Of a stretch of 64,000 nt of DNA, positions 18,645 to 27,035 are shown one piece after another. This DNA is from Mesorhizobium sp. (GTDB lineage Bacteria > Pseudomonadota > Alphaproteobacteria > Rhizobiales > Rhizobiaceae). The stretch spans positions 186,001 through 250,000 of the forward strand of contig SUGL01000003.1 in NCBI GenBank assembly GCA_004963905.1. The letters run 5' to 3'. Made by a program: the position numbers and the translations under genes. The notes under the pieces were generated by a model, which searched no databases, was not told the DNA's origin, and saw only the letters and a program-made list of their open reading frames with translations. Positions within the stretch are counted from its first letter, which is position 1; every line of letters begins with the position of its first letter.

Positions 18645-18995
18645 TCCCCTCCTCTCCCCCCCGGGGAGAGGGTGACCGGAGCGAAGCGAAGGCCGTGCAC
18701 CTTCGCCTTCGTCATCCTAGGGCGGAGCAAGGAGCGAAGCGACGCGGCGCAGACCCTGGAATCCATGCCGTTCCTTCTCCGCTCAGCAGCGGTGCAGAAT
18801 AAGGCTCCCTGCGCCGCGCCCCGGGCGGATATTCTCGACCGCTGGCGCCCTACGGCCGAGGTCACGGCATGGATCCTAGGGTCTGCGCGCCGCTTCGCGT
18901 CGCTCCGCCCTAGGATGACGAAGCGGTGGGCGGCCGTCCCCTCACCCGGCCGCTGCGCGGCCACCCTCTCCCCGTGGGGGAGAGGAGGAAACTTG
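18645..18995. repeat. Mosaic intergenic repeat: family A palindrome nested between GGGGAGAGG-type arms
   Basis: The gene-free gap between the ATPase and permease holds three parts. At about 18645-18700 is CTCCTCTCCCCCCCGGGGAG with a GAGCGAAGCG tail. At 18707-18923 is a family A palindrome whose ends are CTTCGTCATCCTAGGGCGG and CCGCCCTAGGATGACGAAG. At about 18928-18990 is CCCTCACCCGGCCGCTGCGC followed by an inverted GGGGGAGAGGAGG arm. The outer arms face each other around the central element, as if it had inserted into an older one. No coding sequence is seen. Confidence 0.75.
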
Positions 18996-19001
18996 TCACC
19001 C

Positions 19002-19793
19002 TCAATCCTCATAGCTGTGCCCTGCCCTCAGCCCGTCGCGCACGCGCGCGGCGATCGCCAGGAATTCCGGCGTCTCGCGGATGTCGAGCGGCCGCTGCCT
19101 AGGCAGCGTCGATTCGATGATGTCGGTGACGCGGCCCGGCCGCGGCGACATCACCACGATGCGCGTCGACAGATAGACCGCCTCGGGGATCGAATGGGTG
19201 ACGAAGCAGATCGTCTTGTTGGTGCGGTCCCATAGCTCGAGGAGCTGTTCGTTCAAATGGTCGCGCACGATCTCGTCGAGCGCGCCGAACGGCTCGTCCA
19301 TCAAAAGCAAATCGGCGTCGAAGGCGAGCGCGCGCGCAATCGAGGCGCGCTGCTGCATGCCGCCGGAAAGCTGCCAGGGATATTTCTTCTCGAAGCCGGA
19401 AAGGTTGACCAGCTCCATGGTGCGCTTGATACGCTCCGCCTGCTCGGCCTGGCTGAGGCCGATGATCTCCAGCGGCAGCGCCACGTTGCGCTCGATCGTG
19501 CGCCACGGGAACAGCGCCGCCGCCTGGAAGACATAGCCGTAAGCGCGTTTCTCGCGCGCCTGCTCCGGCGAAATCCCGTTGATGGAGATCGTTCCCGAGG
19601 TCGGCTTCTCCAGGTCGGCGATGACGCGCAGCAATGTCGTCTTGCCGCAGCCGGATGGGCCGATGAAGGAGACGAACTCGCCCTTGTTGATGGTGAGATC
19701 GACATTGGACAGAGCCTGCACCGGACCGTCATTGGTCTGGAAGGTGAGGCCGAGCTTGCTTGCCGAAACGACGGCTGGCGACTTTCCGGTCAT
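19002..19793 (-). CDS. ABC transporter ATP-binding protein, SsuB/TauB type
   Basis: The 263-residue cassette ATPase has Walker A GPSGCGKTT, Q-loop FQAAALFPWRT, signature LSGGMQQRASIARALA, Walker B LLMDEPFGALDE and the switch histidine in FVTHSIPEA. The C-terminus matches nitrate/sulfonate/taurine-type importers. It is the first gene of the NMT1-type importer operon (ATPase, permease, permease, binding protein) and is divergent from the cupin gene. Confidence 0.9.
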   Translation of the reverse strand: MTGKSPAVVSASKLGLTFQTNDGPVQALSNVDLTINKGEFVSFIGPSGCGKTTLLRVIADLEKPTSGTISINGISPEQAREKRAYGYVFQAAALFPWRTIERNVALPLEIIGLSQAEQAERIKRTMELVNLSGFEKKYPWQLSGGMQQRASIARALAFDADLLLMDEPFGALDEIVRDHLNEQLLELWDRTNKTICFVTHSIPEAVYLSTRIVVMSPRPGRVTDIIESTLPRQRPLDIRETPEFLAIAARVRDGLRAGHSYED

Positions 19794-19912
19794 TGGCTGC
19801 AGCCTGCCTTTCGCAGCCGCTGCCGCGCTGGCCGGAATCCGGTTGATTTTGCGTTTATGTTGCTTTCCACTCGTCCTGTCCCAACAGATCGACGCCGCCC
19901 GGAGGCTTGCCT

Positions 19913-20317
19913 ATGTCGCCTAAACCCACTTGTCATCTTATTCGCCCTGAAAGCACTTATGAAGGCAAGCAGGGGCTGAGCTACTTCGCCGGTATCGCCG
20001 CCGAGACCGTCGGCTCTTCCGGCATCTGCATGCATCTCTTGACCATGCCGCCCGGCGCCCGCGCCAGGGCGCATATGCATGAGAACCACGAGACCGCGAT
20101 CTACGTGCTCTCCGGCGAGGTCCATACCTGGTACGGCGACCGGCTCGAGCACCACATCGTCGTCAAGGCCGGCGATCTCTTCTACATCCCGGCCGGAGTA
20201 CCGCATTTGCCCGCAAATCTCAGCGGCGCGCCCTCCTCGGCGGTCATTGCCCGCACCGATCCCAACGAGCAGGAAAGCGTCGTCCTGCTGCCGGAACTGG
20301 ATGCGTTGGTCGCCTGA
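19913..20317 (+). CDS. Small cupin domain protein
   Basis: The 134-residue single-domain cupin has the metal-binding motif HMHENHETAIYVLSGEVHTWYG (H at three positions plus E) and the second motif AGDLFYIPAGVPHLPANL. Cupins of this size include isomerases, dioxygenases and sensors; no specific reaction can be read. ATG 19913 is chosen because GGAGG precedes it by seven bases; a TTG two codons earlier is too close. It lies between the transporter ATPase and the pyrimidine block, on the opposite strand. Confidence 0.82.
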   Translation: MSPKPTCHLIRPESTYEGKQGLSYFAGIAAETVGSSGICMHLLTMPPGARARAHMHENHETAIYVLSGEVHTWYGDRLEHHIVVKAGDLFYIPAGVPHLPANLSGAPSSAVIARTDPNEQESVVLLPELDALVA

Positions 20318-20340
20318 GGCCGAAGGGATCACTCTCGCCG

Positions 20341-20718
20341 CTATTTGCACCGGGAGACTTCGCCCATCACAGTGCCGTCCTCGCCGGTCACCACCAGCTT
20401 TTTCGCATTCTTTTTGCTGCGCTTGATGATGAACTTGACCGGCTCCTGTCCCTCTTCGCCCTCCGCTTCGCATTTCGCCGTGACCACCAGCGAGCCGTCG
20501 GCCTGGGCTTGGCGGTCGCTGAAGGTGCAGGCGCTGGCGGCCGTGATCAGTTCCTTGTCGGTCAGAAGCAACATCTTGTCGGCGGCCACTTGCTGGCCGT
20601 TCCTGTTGATGCAGCCATATTTGTCGCCATAAGGTTTGCTGAGGTCGATGCCGGCGGCCGACGCATGGTTGGCGGCCAGCGTCGCAGCCGCCGCGATCGC
20701 AAGATGAAGAGCCCGCAC
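20341..20718 (-). CDS. Small secreted protein of unknown function downstream of dihydropyrimidinase
   Basis: The predicted product has 125 residues, with a signal peptide (GTG start, RALHLAIAAAATLAANHASAA). The mature part has three cysteines (YGCINRN, ASACTFSD, TAKCEAE), a Lys-rich stretch IIKRSKKNAKK and a C-terminal cysteine in VSRCK. GTG 20718 is preferred to TTG 20724 because GGAG is seven bases before it. It starts two bases after the stop of hydA, so it is probably co-transcribed. I do not recognise the family. Confidence 0.65.
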   Translation of the reverse strand: MRALHLAIAAAATLAANHASAAGIDLSKPYGDKYGCINRNGQQVAADKMLLLTDKELITAASACTFSDRQAQADGSLVVTAKCEAEGEEGQEPVKFIIKRSKKNAKKLVVTGEDGTVMGEVSRCK

Positions 20719-20720
20719 GC

Positions 20721-22172
20721 TCAAACTCCGGTCGCCGGAATGCCGGACCGCTCCACCTTGCGTGGCGCGGAAATCTCCTTCCAGGTCGACAGCGCTCGGT
20801 TGACCGCAGCGTTCGGCTCGCGGGCGACGAATTCGCCATGGCCGATCTTGGCCTTGACGTCCGACTCCTCGATCGACAGCTCGCCGCGCGAGAAGACGAA
20901 GCGCGGCAGGCCGGTCACCTCGAACCCTTCGAAGACGTTGTAGTCGATCACCGACTGCTGCTTCTTGGCCGAGATCGTCTTCTTACGCTTCGGGTCCCAG
21001 ACCACGATGTCGGCATCCGCGCCTTCGACGATCGCGCCCTTCTTCGGATACATGTTGAGTATCTTGGCGATGTTGGTCGAGGTCACCGCGACGAACTCGT
21101 TCATCGTCAGCCGGCCGGTGTTGACGCCGGTTGTCCACAGGATGGGCAAACGGTCCTCGAGGCCGCCGGTGCCGTTCGGAATCTTGGTGAAGTCGCCGAC
21201 ACCGTTGCGCTTCTGCTTGGTGGTGAAGGAGCAGTGGTCGGTCGCCACCACCTGCAGCGAGCCGGCCTGCAGGCCTGCCCACAGCGAATCCTGATGCCAC
21301 TTGCTGCGGAAGGGCGGGCTCATCACGCGGCGCGCCGCATGGTCCCAGTCCTTGTTGAAATATTCGGTCTCGTCGAGCGTCAGATGCTGGATCAGCGGCT
21401 CGCCGAAGACGCGCATGCCCTTCTGGCGGGCGCGGCGGATGGCTTCGTGGCTCTGCTCGCAGGAGACATGCACGACGTAGAGCGGCACACCGGCCATGTC
21501 GGCGATCATGATGGCGCGATTTGTCGCCTCGCCTTCCACCTCCGGCGGACGCGAATAGGCATGGCCCTCGGGCCCGTTGTTGCCGGCGGCAAGCAGTTTT
21601 TGCGAGAGGGCCGCAACCACGTCGCCATTCTCGGCATGGACGAGCGGCAGCGCGCCGAGGTCGGCGCAGCGCTGGAACGACGCATACATCTCGTCGTCGT
21701 CGACCATCAGCGCGCCCTTGTAGGCCATGAAGTGCTTGAACGAGGTGATGCCCCTGTCGACGACAGTCGCCATCTCGTCAAACACCTGCTTGCCCCACCA
21801 GGTGATGGCCATATGGAAGGAGTAGTCGCAGGACGCCTTCGAGGTCTTGTTGTCCCACATCTGCAGGGCTTCGAGCAGCGACTGCTGCGGTGCCGGCAGG
21901 CAGAAATCGACCACCATGGTCGTGCCGCCGGAAAGCGCCGCGCGCGTGCCGGACTCGAAATCGTCGGCCGAATAGGTGCCCATGAAAGGCATTTCGAGAT
22001 GGGTGTGCGGGTCGATGCCGCCCGGCATGACGTAGCAGCCAGTGGCGTCGAACTCGTGGTCGCCATGCAGGTCCGAGCCGATGGCGATGATCTTGCCGTG
22101 GCTGAACACCACGTCGGCCTTCCACGTGCGATCCGCAGTGACGATCGTGCCGTTCTTGATGACTTTGGTCAT
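20721..22172 (-). CDS. hydA: Dihydropyrimidinase (D-hydantoinase)
   Basis: The 483-residue amidohydrolase has the metal-binding HTH at 56-58 (GGIDPHTHLEMPF) and the carboxylated lysine K152 in FKHFMAYKG. Further metal ligands are in VHAENGD and VVHVSCEQS, and VATDHCSF supplies the catalytic aspartate. It opens dihydrouracil or dihydrothymine to the N-carbamoyl beta-amino acid, the second step of the reductive pathway. ATG 22172 follows AGGGGAA; an in-frame upstream ATG has no site. It lies downstream of the amidase and aminotransferase genes on the same strand. Confidence 0.93.
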   Translation of the reverse strand: MTKVIKNGTIVTADRTWKADVVFSHGKIIAIGSDLHGDHEFDATGCYVMPGGIDPHTHLEMPFMGTYSADDFESGTRAALSGGTTMVVDFCLPAPQQSLLEALQMWDNKTSKASCDYSFHMAITWWGKQVFDEMATVVDRGITSFKHFMAYKGALMVDDDEMYASFQRCADLGALPLVHAENGDVVAALSQKLLAAGNNGPEGHAYSRPPEVEGEATNRAIMIADMAGVPLYVVHVSCEQSHEAIRRARQKGMRVFGEPLIQHLTLDETEYFNKDWDHAARRVMSPPFRSKWHQDSLWAGLQAGSLQVVATDHCSFTTKQKRNGVGDFTKIPNGTGGLEDRLPILWTTGVNTGRLTMNEFVAVTSTNIAKILNMYPKKGAIVEGADADIVVWDPKRKKTISAKKQQSVIDYNVFEGFEVTGLPRFVFSRGELSIEESDVKAKIGHGEFVAREPNAAVNRALSTWKEISAPRKVERSGIPATGV

Positions 22173-22238
22173 TCTCTTGTTCCCCTGATCTTTCGCGCTT
22201 CTTTGCGAGCGGTGTTTGCGAGGTGCGGGTTTATTCAA

Positions 22239-23489
22239 TCATTCGACGATTCCCGCCGTCTCGACCACCGCGTGGAACAGCACGTCGGCGCCCGCCGCCG
22301 CCCATTCCTTCGAGATGTCCTCGGCCTCGTTGTGGCTGAGCCCGCCGACGCAGGGGCACATCACCATGGTCGCCGGCGCGACCTTCGCCGCCCAGCAGGC
22401 ATCGTGGCCGGCGCCGGAAATGATGTTCATGTGGCTGTAGCCCAGCTTCTCGGCGGCCGTGCGCACGCGGCCGACCAGTGTCGGATCGAAGGTCACGGGA
22501 TCGAAATGGCCGACCGCCTCGACCGAGCATATCACGCCGAGCGCCTCGCAGATCTTCGGCGCTTCCTTTTCGATGCGCGCGCGCATGCCGTCGAGCTTCG
22601 CCTGGTCCGGCGAGCGGATGTCGACGGTGAAGATCACCGTGCCCGGCAGCACGTTGCGGGAATTCGGCGAGAACTTCACCTGGCCCACCCCGCCGACGGC
22701 GCCTGGCTGGTTCTCCATCGCGACCGTCTGCACCATCTCCAGGATACGCGCCATGGCGAGGCCGGCATTGACGCGCATGTTCATCGGCGTCGAGCCGGTA
22801 TGCGCCTCCCTGCCGGTCAGCGTGAATTCCAGCCACCAAAGGCCCTGGCAGTGGGTGACCACGCCAATCTGCTTGTTCTCGGCCTCGAGGATCGGCCCCT
22901 GCTCGATGTGATACTCGAAATAGGCGTGCATCTTGCGCGCGCCGACCTTCTCATCGCCGACCCAGCCGATCCGCTTCAGCTCGTCGCCGAAGGTCAGGCC
23001 GTCGAGGTCCTTGCGGGCATAGGCGTATTCCTGCGTGTGGACGCCAGCGAACACGCCTGAGGCAAGCATGGCCGGGGCGAAGCGCGCGCCCTCCTCGTTC
23101 GTCCAGTTGGTGACGACGATCGGATGCTTGGTCTTGATGCCGAGATCGTTGAGCGAGCGCACCACTTCCAGGCCCGAGAGCACGCCGAGCACGCCGTCAT
23201 ATTTGCCGCCGGTGGGCTGGGTATCGAGGTGGGAGCCGACATAGACGGGCAGCGCGTCCGGATCGGTGCCGGCGCGAGTCATGAACATGGTGCCCATCTG
23301 GTCCACGCCCATGGTGAGCCCGGCCTGGTCGCACCAGGACTTGAACAGCTCGCGACCTTCTCTGTCGGAATCGGTGAGCGTCTGGCGATTGTTGCCGCCG
23401 GCAATGCCGGGGCCGATCTTCGCCATCTCCATTATGGAATCCCACAAACGGTCTGAATTGATTCGCAGATTCTCGCCGGGGGCGGCCAT
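22239..23489 (-). CDS. Zn-dependent N-carbamoyl-amino acid hydrolase / beta-ureidopropionase (M20/HyuC type)
   Basis: The 416-residue M20-family amidase has metal ligands in GSHLDTQPTGGKYDG (H88, D99) and WTNEEGARFAP (E132/E133). The dimerisation domain contains GREAHTGSTPMNMR, and HDACWAAKVAP near the C-terminus supplies the last histidine. In a pyrimidine cluster this protein is expected to release beta-alanine, CO2 and ammonia from N-carbamoyl-beta-alanine. The alternative is allantoate or N-carbamoyl-L-amino acid hydrolysis, which uses the same fold, but the neighbours favour pyrimidines. Confidence 0.9.
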   Translation of the reverse strand: MAAPGENLRINSDRLWDSIMEMAKIGPGIAGGNNRQTLTDSDREGRELFKSWCDQAGLTMGVDQMGTMFMTRAGTDPDALPVYVGSHLDTQPTGGKYDGVLGVLSGLEVVRSLNDLGIKTKHPIVVTNWTNEEGARFAPAMLASGVFAGVHTQEYAYARKDLDGLTFGDELKRIGWVGDEKVGARKMHAYFEYHIEQGPILEAENKQIGVVTHCQGLWWLEFTLTGREAHTGSTPMNMRVNAGLAMARILEMVQTVAMENQPGAVGGVGQVKFSPNSRNVLPGTVIFTVDIRSPDQAKLDGMRARIEKEAPKICEALGVICSVEAVGHFDPVTFDPTLVGRVRTAAEKLGYSHMNIISGAGHDACWAAKVAPATMVMCPCVGGLSHNEAEDISKEWAAAGADVLFHAVVETAGIVE

Positions 23490-23559
23490 TCAAAGTCCTC
23501 TCATTTCATGTCTCCGGTCGGGCGGCGGTTCCCGACACCGCCCGACCGGTTGAAGCAGT

Positions 23560-24888
23560 TTAGTCTATCGAGCGCAGAACGTCCCTGACATGGTCGATCA
23601 GTTCGTTGATCTGGCCCTTGGTGATGATCAGCGGCGGCGACAGCGCGATGATGTCACCGGTGGTGCGGATCAGCGCGCCGCGCTCGAACGCCTTGACGAA
23701 GGCCGAGAAGGCCCGCTTGGTCGGGCTGCCGGCGATCGGCGCCAGCTCGATCGCGCCGATCAGGCCGATATTGCGGATGTCGATGACATGCGGCTCGCCC
23801 TTGAGCGAATGCAGCGCATCTTCCCAGTAGGACGAGAGTTCCTCGCCGCGGGTCAGCAGGCCCTCTTCCTTGTAGGTGTCCAAGGTGCCGAGAGCCGCGG
23901 CGCAGGCGATCGGATTGCCCGAATAGGTGTAGCCGTGGAAGAACTCGATCATGTGCTCGGGGCCGGTCATGAAGGCGTCGTGGATCTCCTTCTTGACGAA
24001 CACCGCGCCCATCGGAATGACGCCGTTGGACACGCCCTTGGCCGTGGTCATGATATCCGGCGTGACGCCGAAATAGTCCGCCGCGAACGGTGCGCCGAGG
24101 CGGCCGAAACCGGTGATGACCTCGTCGAAGATCAACAGAATGCCATGCTTGGTGCAGATCTCGCGCAGCTTCTGCAAGTAGCCCTTCGGCGGCAGGATGA
24201 CGCCGGTCGAGCCCGCGACCGGCTCGACGATGACGGCCGCGATGGTCGAGGCGTCATGCAGCGCGATGAGACGTTCGAGATCGTTCGCCAGTTCCGCGCC
24301 ATGCTCGGGCACGCCCTTCGAGAAGGCGTTCTTCTCCGGAAGGTGGGTGTGCGGCAGATGGTCGACGCCGCCGAGCAACGTGCCGAACATCTTGCGGTTG
24401 CTGACGATGCCGCCGACGGAGATGCCGCCGAAATTTACGCCATGATAGCCGCGCTCGCGGCCGATCAGGCGGGTGCGCGAACCTTCGCCCCTGACGCGAT
24501 GGTAGGCGATCGCCATCTTCAACGCAGTCTCGACCGATTCAGAACCGGAATTGGTGAAGAAGACGTGGTCCATGCCCTTCGGCGCGATATCGACCAGGCG
24601 GTTTGCCAGCTCGAACACGATCGGATGGCCCATCTGGAAGGCCGGCGCATAGTCGAGCTCCGCCGCCTGACTCTGGATTGCTTCGGTGATCTTCGGCCGG
24701 CAGTGGCCGGCGTTGACGCACCAGAGACCGGCAGTGCCGTCGAGCACCTTGCGGCCGTCGCTCGTCGTGTAGTGCATGTCCTTCGCGGACACGAACATGC
24801 GCGGCGCCTGCTTGAACTGCCGGTTTGCCGTGAACGGCATCCAGAATGCGCTGAGATCGTTCGGCGTGACTTTCAGCCGGTTGGACAT
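23560..24888 (-). CDS. Class III omega-aminotransferase, beta-alanine--pyruvate type
   Basis: The 442-residue PLP enzyme has the class III core: TNSGSESVETALKMA (phosphate loop), IFDEVITGFGRLG with D255, and the PLP lysine K284 in TTAKGVSNG. WMPFTANRQFKQAPR at the N-terminus is typical of omega-amino acid:pyruvate transaminases. In this block it would turn beta-alanine or beta-aminoisobutyrate into malonate semialdehyde or its methyl form. It is the first gene of the aminotransferase, amidase, hydA, small secreted protein unit. ATG 24888 is chosen; a TTG six bases upstream is possible. Confidence 0.9.
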   Translation of the reverse strand: MSNRLKVTPNDLSAFWMPFTANRQFKQAPRMFVSAKDMHYTTSDGRKVLDGTAGLWCVNAGHCRPKITEAIQSQAAELDYAPAFQMGHPIVFELANRLVDIAPKGMDHVFFTNSGSESVETALKMAIAYHRVRGEGSRTRLIGRERGYHGVNFGGISVGGIVSNRKMFGTLLGGVDHLPHTHLPEKNAFSKGVPEHGAELANDLERLIALHDASTIAAVIVEPVAGSTGVILPPKGYLQKLREICTKHGILLIFDEVITGFGRLGAPFAADYFGVTPDIMTTAKGVSNGVIPMGAVFVKKEIHDAFMTGPEHMIEFFHGYTYSGNPIACAAALGTLDTYKEEGLLTRGEELSSYWEDALHSLKGEPHVIDIRNIGLIGAIELAPIAGSPTKRAFSAFVKAFERGALIRTTGDIIALSPPLIITKGQINELIDHVRDVLRSID

Positions 24889-24981
24889 GACCAAGACTTC
24901 CCCTTGTAACCTGTTTCGGTGCGCTAACGCTTGGTCTTCCCAAGGCTTGGTCTTCGTTGCGTTTTCGTGCTACGCAAATTT

Positions 24982-24997
24982 TTGACCGATTGGACAA
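24982..24997. promoter_or_regulatory. RutR-like operator between the aminotransferase and tetR genes
   Basis: TTGACCGATTGGACAA agrees with the RutR consensus TTGACCAnnTGGTCAA at 12 of 14 fixed positions. It lies 94 bases before the aminotransferase start and 128 before the regulator start. Direct repeats CTTGGTCTTC at 24930 and 24946, and TGGTCCAG at 25082 and 25095, flank it. Confidence 0.6.
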
Positions 24998-25124
24998 ACG
25001 TTAGCACCGCCCTGTCGGCGGTCAAGGGACTACTAGCGGAAATGCGGCATCAAAAGCGCGCTCCACGGCTCGGAGAAAAACTGGTCCAGAGAATTGGTCC
25101 AGAACGCAACGGCGGGCGGCAAGG

Positions 25125-25766
25125 ATGACGGACACGATGGATGGCTCAGCTCCACGCCGCACCCGCATCCAGCAGGAAAAGCGCGAGCTCATCCTGGAAG
25201 CCGCGCTCGAAGTCTTCTCCGCCAACGGCTTTCGCGGTTCGACCATCGACCAGATCGCCGAGGCCGCCGGCATGTCGAAGCCGAACCTTCTCTATTACTT
25301 CCGCCGCAAGGAAGACATCCACGAGACGCTGATGCAGCGGCTCCTGGACACCTGGCTGGCGCCGCTCAGAGAGCTCGACGACATCGGCGATCCGATGACC
25401 GAGCTCAGGAGCTACATCCGCCGCAAGCTCGAAATGGCGCGCGACTTCCCGCGCGAGAGCCGGCTTTTCGCCAACGAGATCCTGCAAGGCGCGCCGCGCA
25501 TCATGCCGATGCTGGAGGGCGAGCTGAAAACGCTGGTCGACGAGAAGGCCGCCGTCATCAAAGGCTGGATGCGCGCCGGCAAGATCGCCCGCACCGATCC
25601 GTGGCATCTGATCTTCGCGATCTGGGCGACGACGCAGCACTATGCCGATTTCGACGTCCAGGTGCGCGCCGTGCTCGGCCCCGATCGCGGCGGCGACGGT
25701 CGCTTCGAGGACGCGGCACGGTTCCTCGAGCAGCTTTTCCTCGAAGGGCTGAAGCCGAAAGGCTAG
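25125..25766 (+). CDS. TetR family regulator of pyrimidine catabolism, RutR-like
   Basis: The 213-residue regulator matches RutR along its length, not only in the helix-turn-helix (STIDQIAEAAGMSKPNLLYYF). The ligand-domain segments LLDTWLAPLRELDDIGDP, IRRKLEMARDFPRESRLFAN and DPWHLIFAIWATTQHYADF are RutR-like. RutR senses uracil and thymine and controls the oxidative rut operon in E. coli. Here it is divergent from reductive-pathway genes and has RutR-like boxes nearby, so it probably represses that pathway in the absence of pyrimidine. PydR would be an equally fair name. Confidence 0.85.
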   Translation: MTDTMDGSAPRRTRIQQEKRELILEAALEVFSANGFRGSTIDQIAEAAGMSKPNLLYYFRRKEDIHETLMQRLLDTWLAPLRELDDIGDPMTELRSYIRRKLEMARDFPRESRLFANEILQGAPRIMPMLEGELKTLVDEKAAVIKGWMRAGKIARTDPWHLIFAIWATTQHYADFDVQVRAVLGPDRGGDGRFEDAARFLEQLFLEGLKPKG

Positions 25767-25851
25767 CGTAATCGGCAGCGCTCAACAGACGAGGCTGGCT
25801 TAGCAACTACATGGCTGCCGCCGTCCCTGGAGATTAGCCGCGGCCCCTGAG

Positions 25852-26037
25852 CTTCGTCATCCACGGGCGGAGCAAGGAGCGTAGCGACGCAGCGCAGACC
25901 CGAGGATCCATTCCGTGACTTCAACACGCCTCTACGGTGCAGAATTCTGCTCCGCGGCACTCCACGGCTGAGGTAACGGAATGGATCCTCGGGTCCCCGC
26001 GTCCGCTTCGCTCCCGCTCCGCCCGTGGATGACGAAG
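25852..26037. repeat. Family A palindromic repeat, copy 2
   Basis: A 186-base inverted repeat runs from CTTCGTCATCCACGGGCGGA to the mirrored GCCCGTGGATGACGAAG. Inner arms are GACCCGAGGATCCATTCCGT and ACGGAATGGATCCTCGGGTC, around a core with GGTGCAGAATTCTG. It lies between the convergent rutR-like and XRE genes and shares arms with 18707-18923 and 63298-63484. Confidence 0.8.
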
Positions 26038-26060
26038 CGGAGAAGGCGTCGCCAATCTCC

Positions 26061-26933
26061 TTACGCGCTGCGCCGCTTGGCGGGCTGCTCTTCGAGCAGT
26101 TTTTGCAGCTTGGCGATCGAGTTCTGCTCGGCGAGCGGCGTGTACACGATCAGCCGCATGTCCGAGCCGTCGTCGATCGACAGGCTCATATGTTCGAAGG
26201 CCATCGGGCCGGCGGTGGGATGGCGGACATGCTTCACGCCCGTCAGCCTCCGCGCCACGTCCCGCCGCGGCCACCAATCTCGGAATTCCGGGCTCGAGCG
26301 CATCATGAGCGCGATCAGCCGCTCGAAATCCGGATCGCCGACATATTTCGCGCTCTCGGCACGGAACGAAGCGAGCACCACACGCGCAAGCTCTTCCCAG
26401 TCGACCAGCAGCCGGCGGTGATGCGGGCTGGTGAACACCAGGTGGACGATGTTGCGGGCGTCGCCCTCCAGCAGGCCGTAGTCGCCGAACACCGCGGCCG
26501 CGGCATCGTTCCAGGCCAGCACGTCCCAGCGCCGGCCAACCACATAGGCCGGCTGCAGGACGAGACTTTGCAGCATGTGCAGCAGCGTCCCGTCGACTTT
26601 TTCGGGCGCCGCCACGCGACGCTCCGGCTGCTGGCGGCCGGCGAGGATGAAGAGATGCCGCTTCTCGACGGAATCGAGACGCAACGCTTCGCAGAGCGCG
26701 GTCAGTACCTCGACCGAGGGCCGCACGTCCCTGCCCTGCTCCAGCCAGGTGTACCAGGTGGTGCCAACGCCGGCGATCATCGCCACTTCCTCGCGCCTCA
26801 GCCCGGGCGTGCGCCGCCTGGCGCCGGTCGCAATGCCAATCTCGGCAGGCGACAGCCTCTCGCGGCGCGAGCGCAGGAAAGCGCCGAGCTCGCGGCGGCG
26901 GCTGTCCTCGGGGGAATGGGTCACAGCATCCAT
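26061..26933 (-). CDS. XRE-type helix-turn-helix regulator with MmyB-like ligand domain
   Basis: The 290-residue protein has an N-terminal HTH (LGAFLRSRRERLSP, TPGLRREEVAMIAGVGTTWY, WLEQGRDVRPS). The C-terminal MmyB/PAS-like domain has typical segments YVVGRRWDVLAWNDAAAAVF, RNIVHLVF and EFRDWWPRRDVARR. Such regulators often bind fatty acids or small metabolites and commonly control a divergent SDR gene. That arrangement is seen here, with a 102-base divergent spacer to the first SDR. Target and ligand are inferred. Confidence 0.87.
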   Translation of the reverse strand: MDAVTHSPEDSRRRELGAFLRSRRERLSPAEIGIATGARRRTPGLRREEVAMIAGVGTTWYTWLEQGRDVRPSVEVLTALCEALRLDSVEKRHLFILAGRQQPERRVAAPEKVDGTLLHMLQSLVLQPAYVVGRRWDVLAWNDAAAAVFGDYGLLEGDARNIVHLVFTSPHHRRLLVDWEELARVVLASFRAESAKYVGDPDFERLIALMMRSSPEFRDWWPRRDVARRLTGVKHVRHPTAGPMAFEHMSLSIDDGSDMRLIVYTPLAEQNSIAKLQKLLEEQPAKRRSA

Positions 26934-27035
26934 GAAGCTATTATAGCAGTACTGATACCAGGATAAAGTTTGAACTGTTTGCGCCGCGCGCGACGCCCCA
27001 TCTTGCGTTCAGAGCAACACAAGGAGGCTCTGAAC

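Noticed and set aside
20838..23060. A 740-codon plus-strand frame across hydA and the amidase
   Set aside because: It crosses two clearly coding reverse-strand genes and reads as low-complexity Asp/Val/Arg/His sequence typical of antisense frames.
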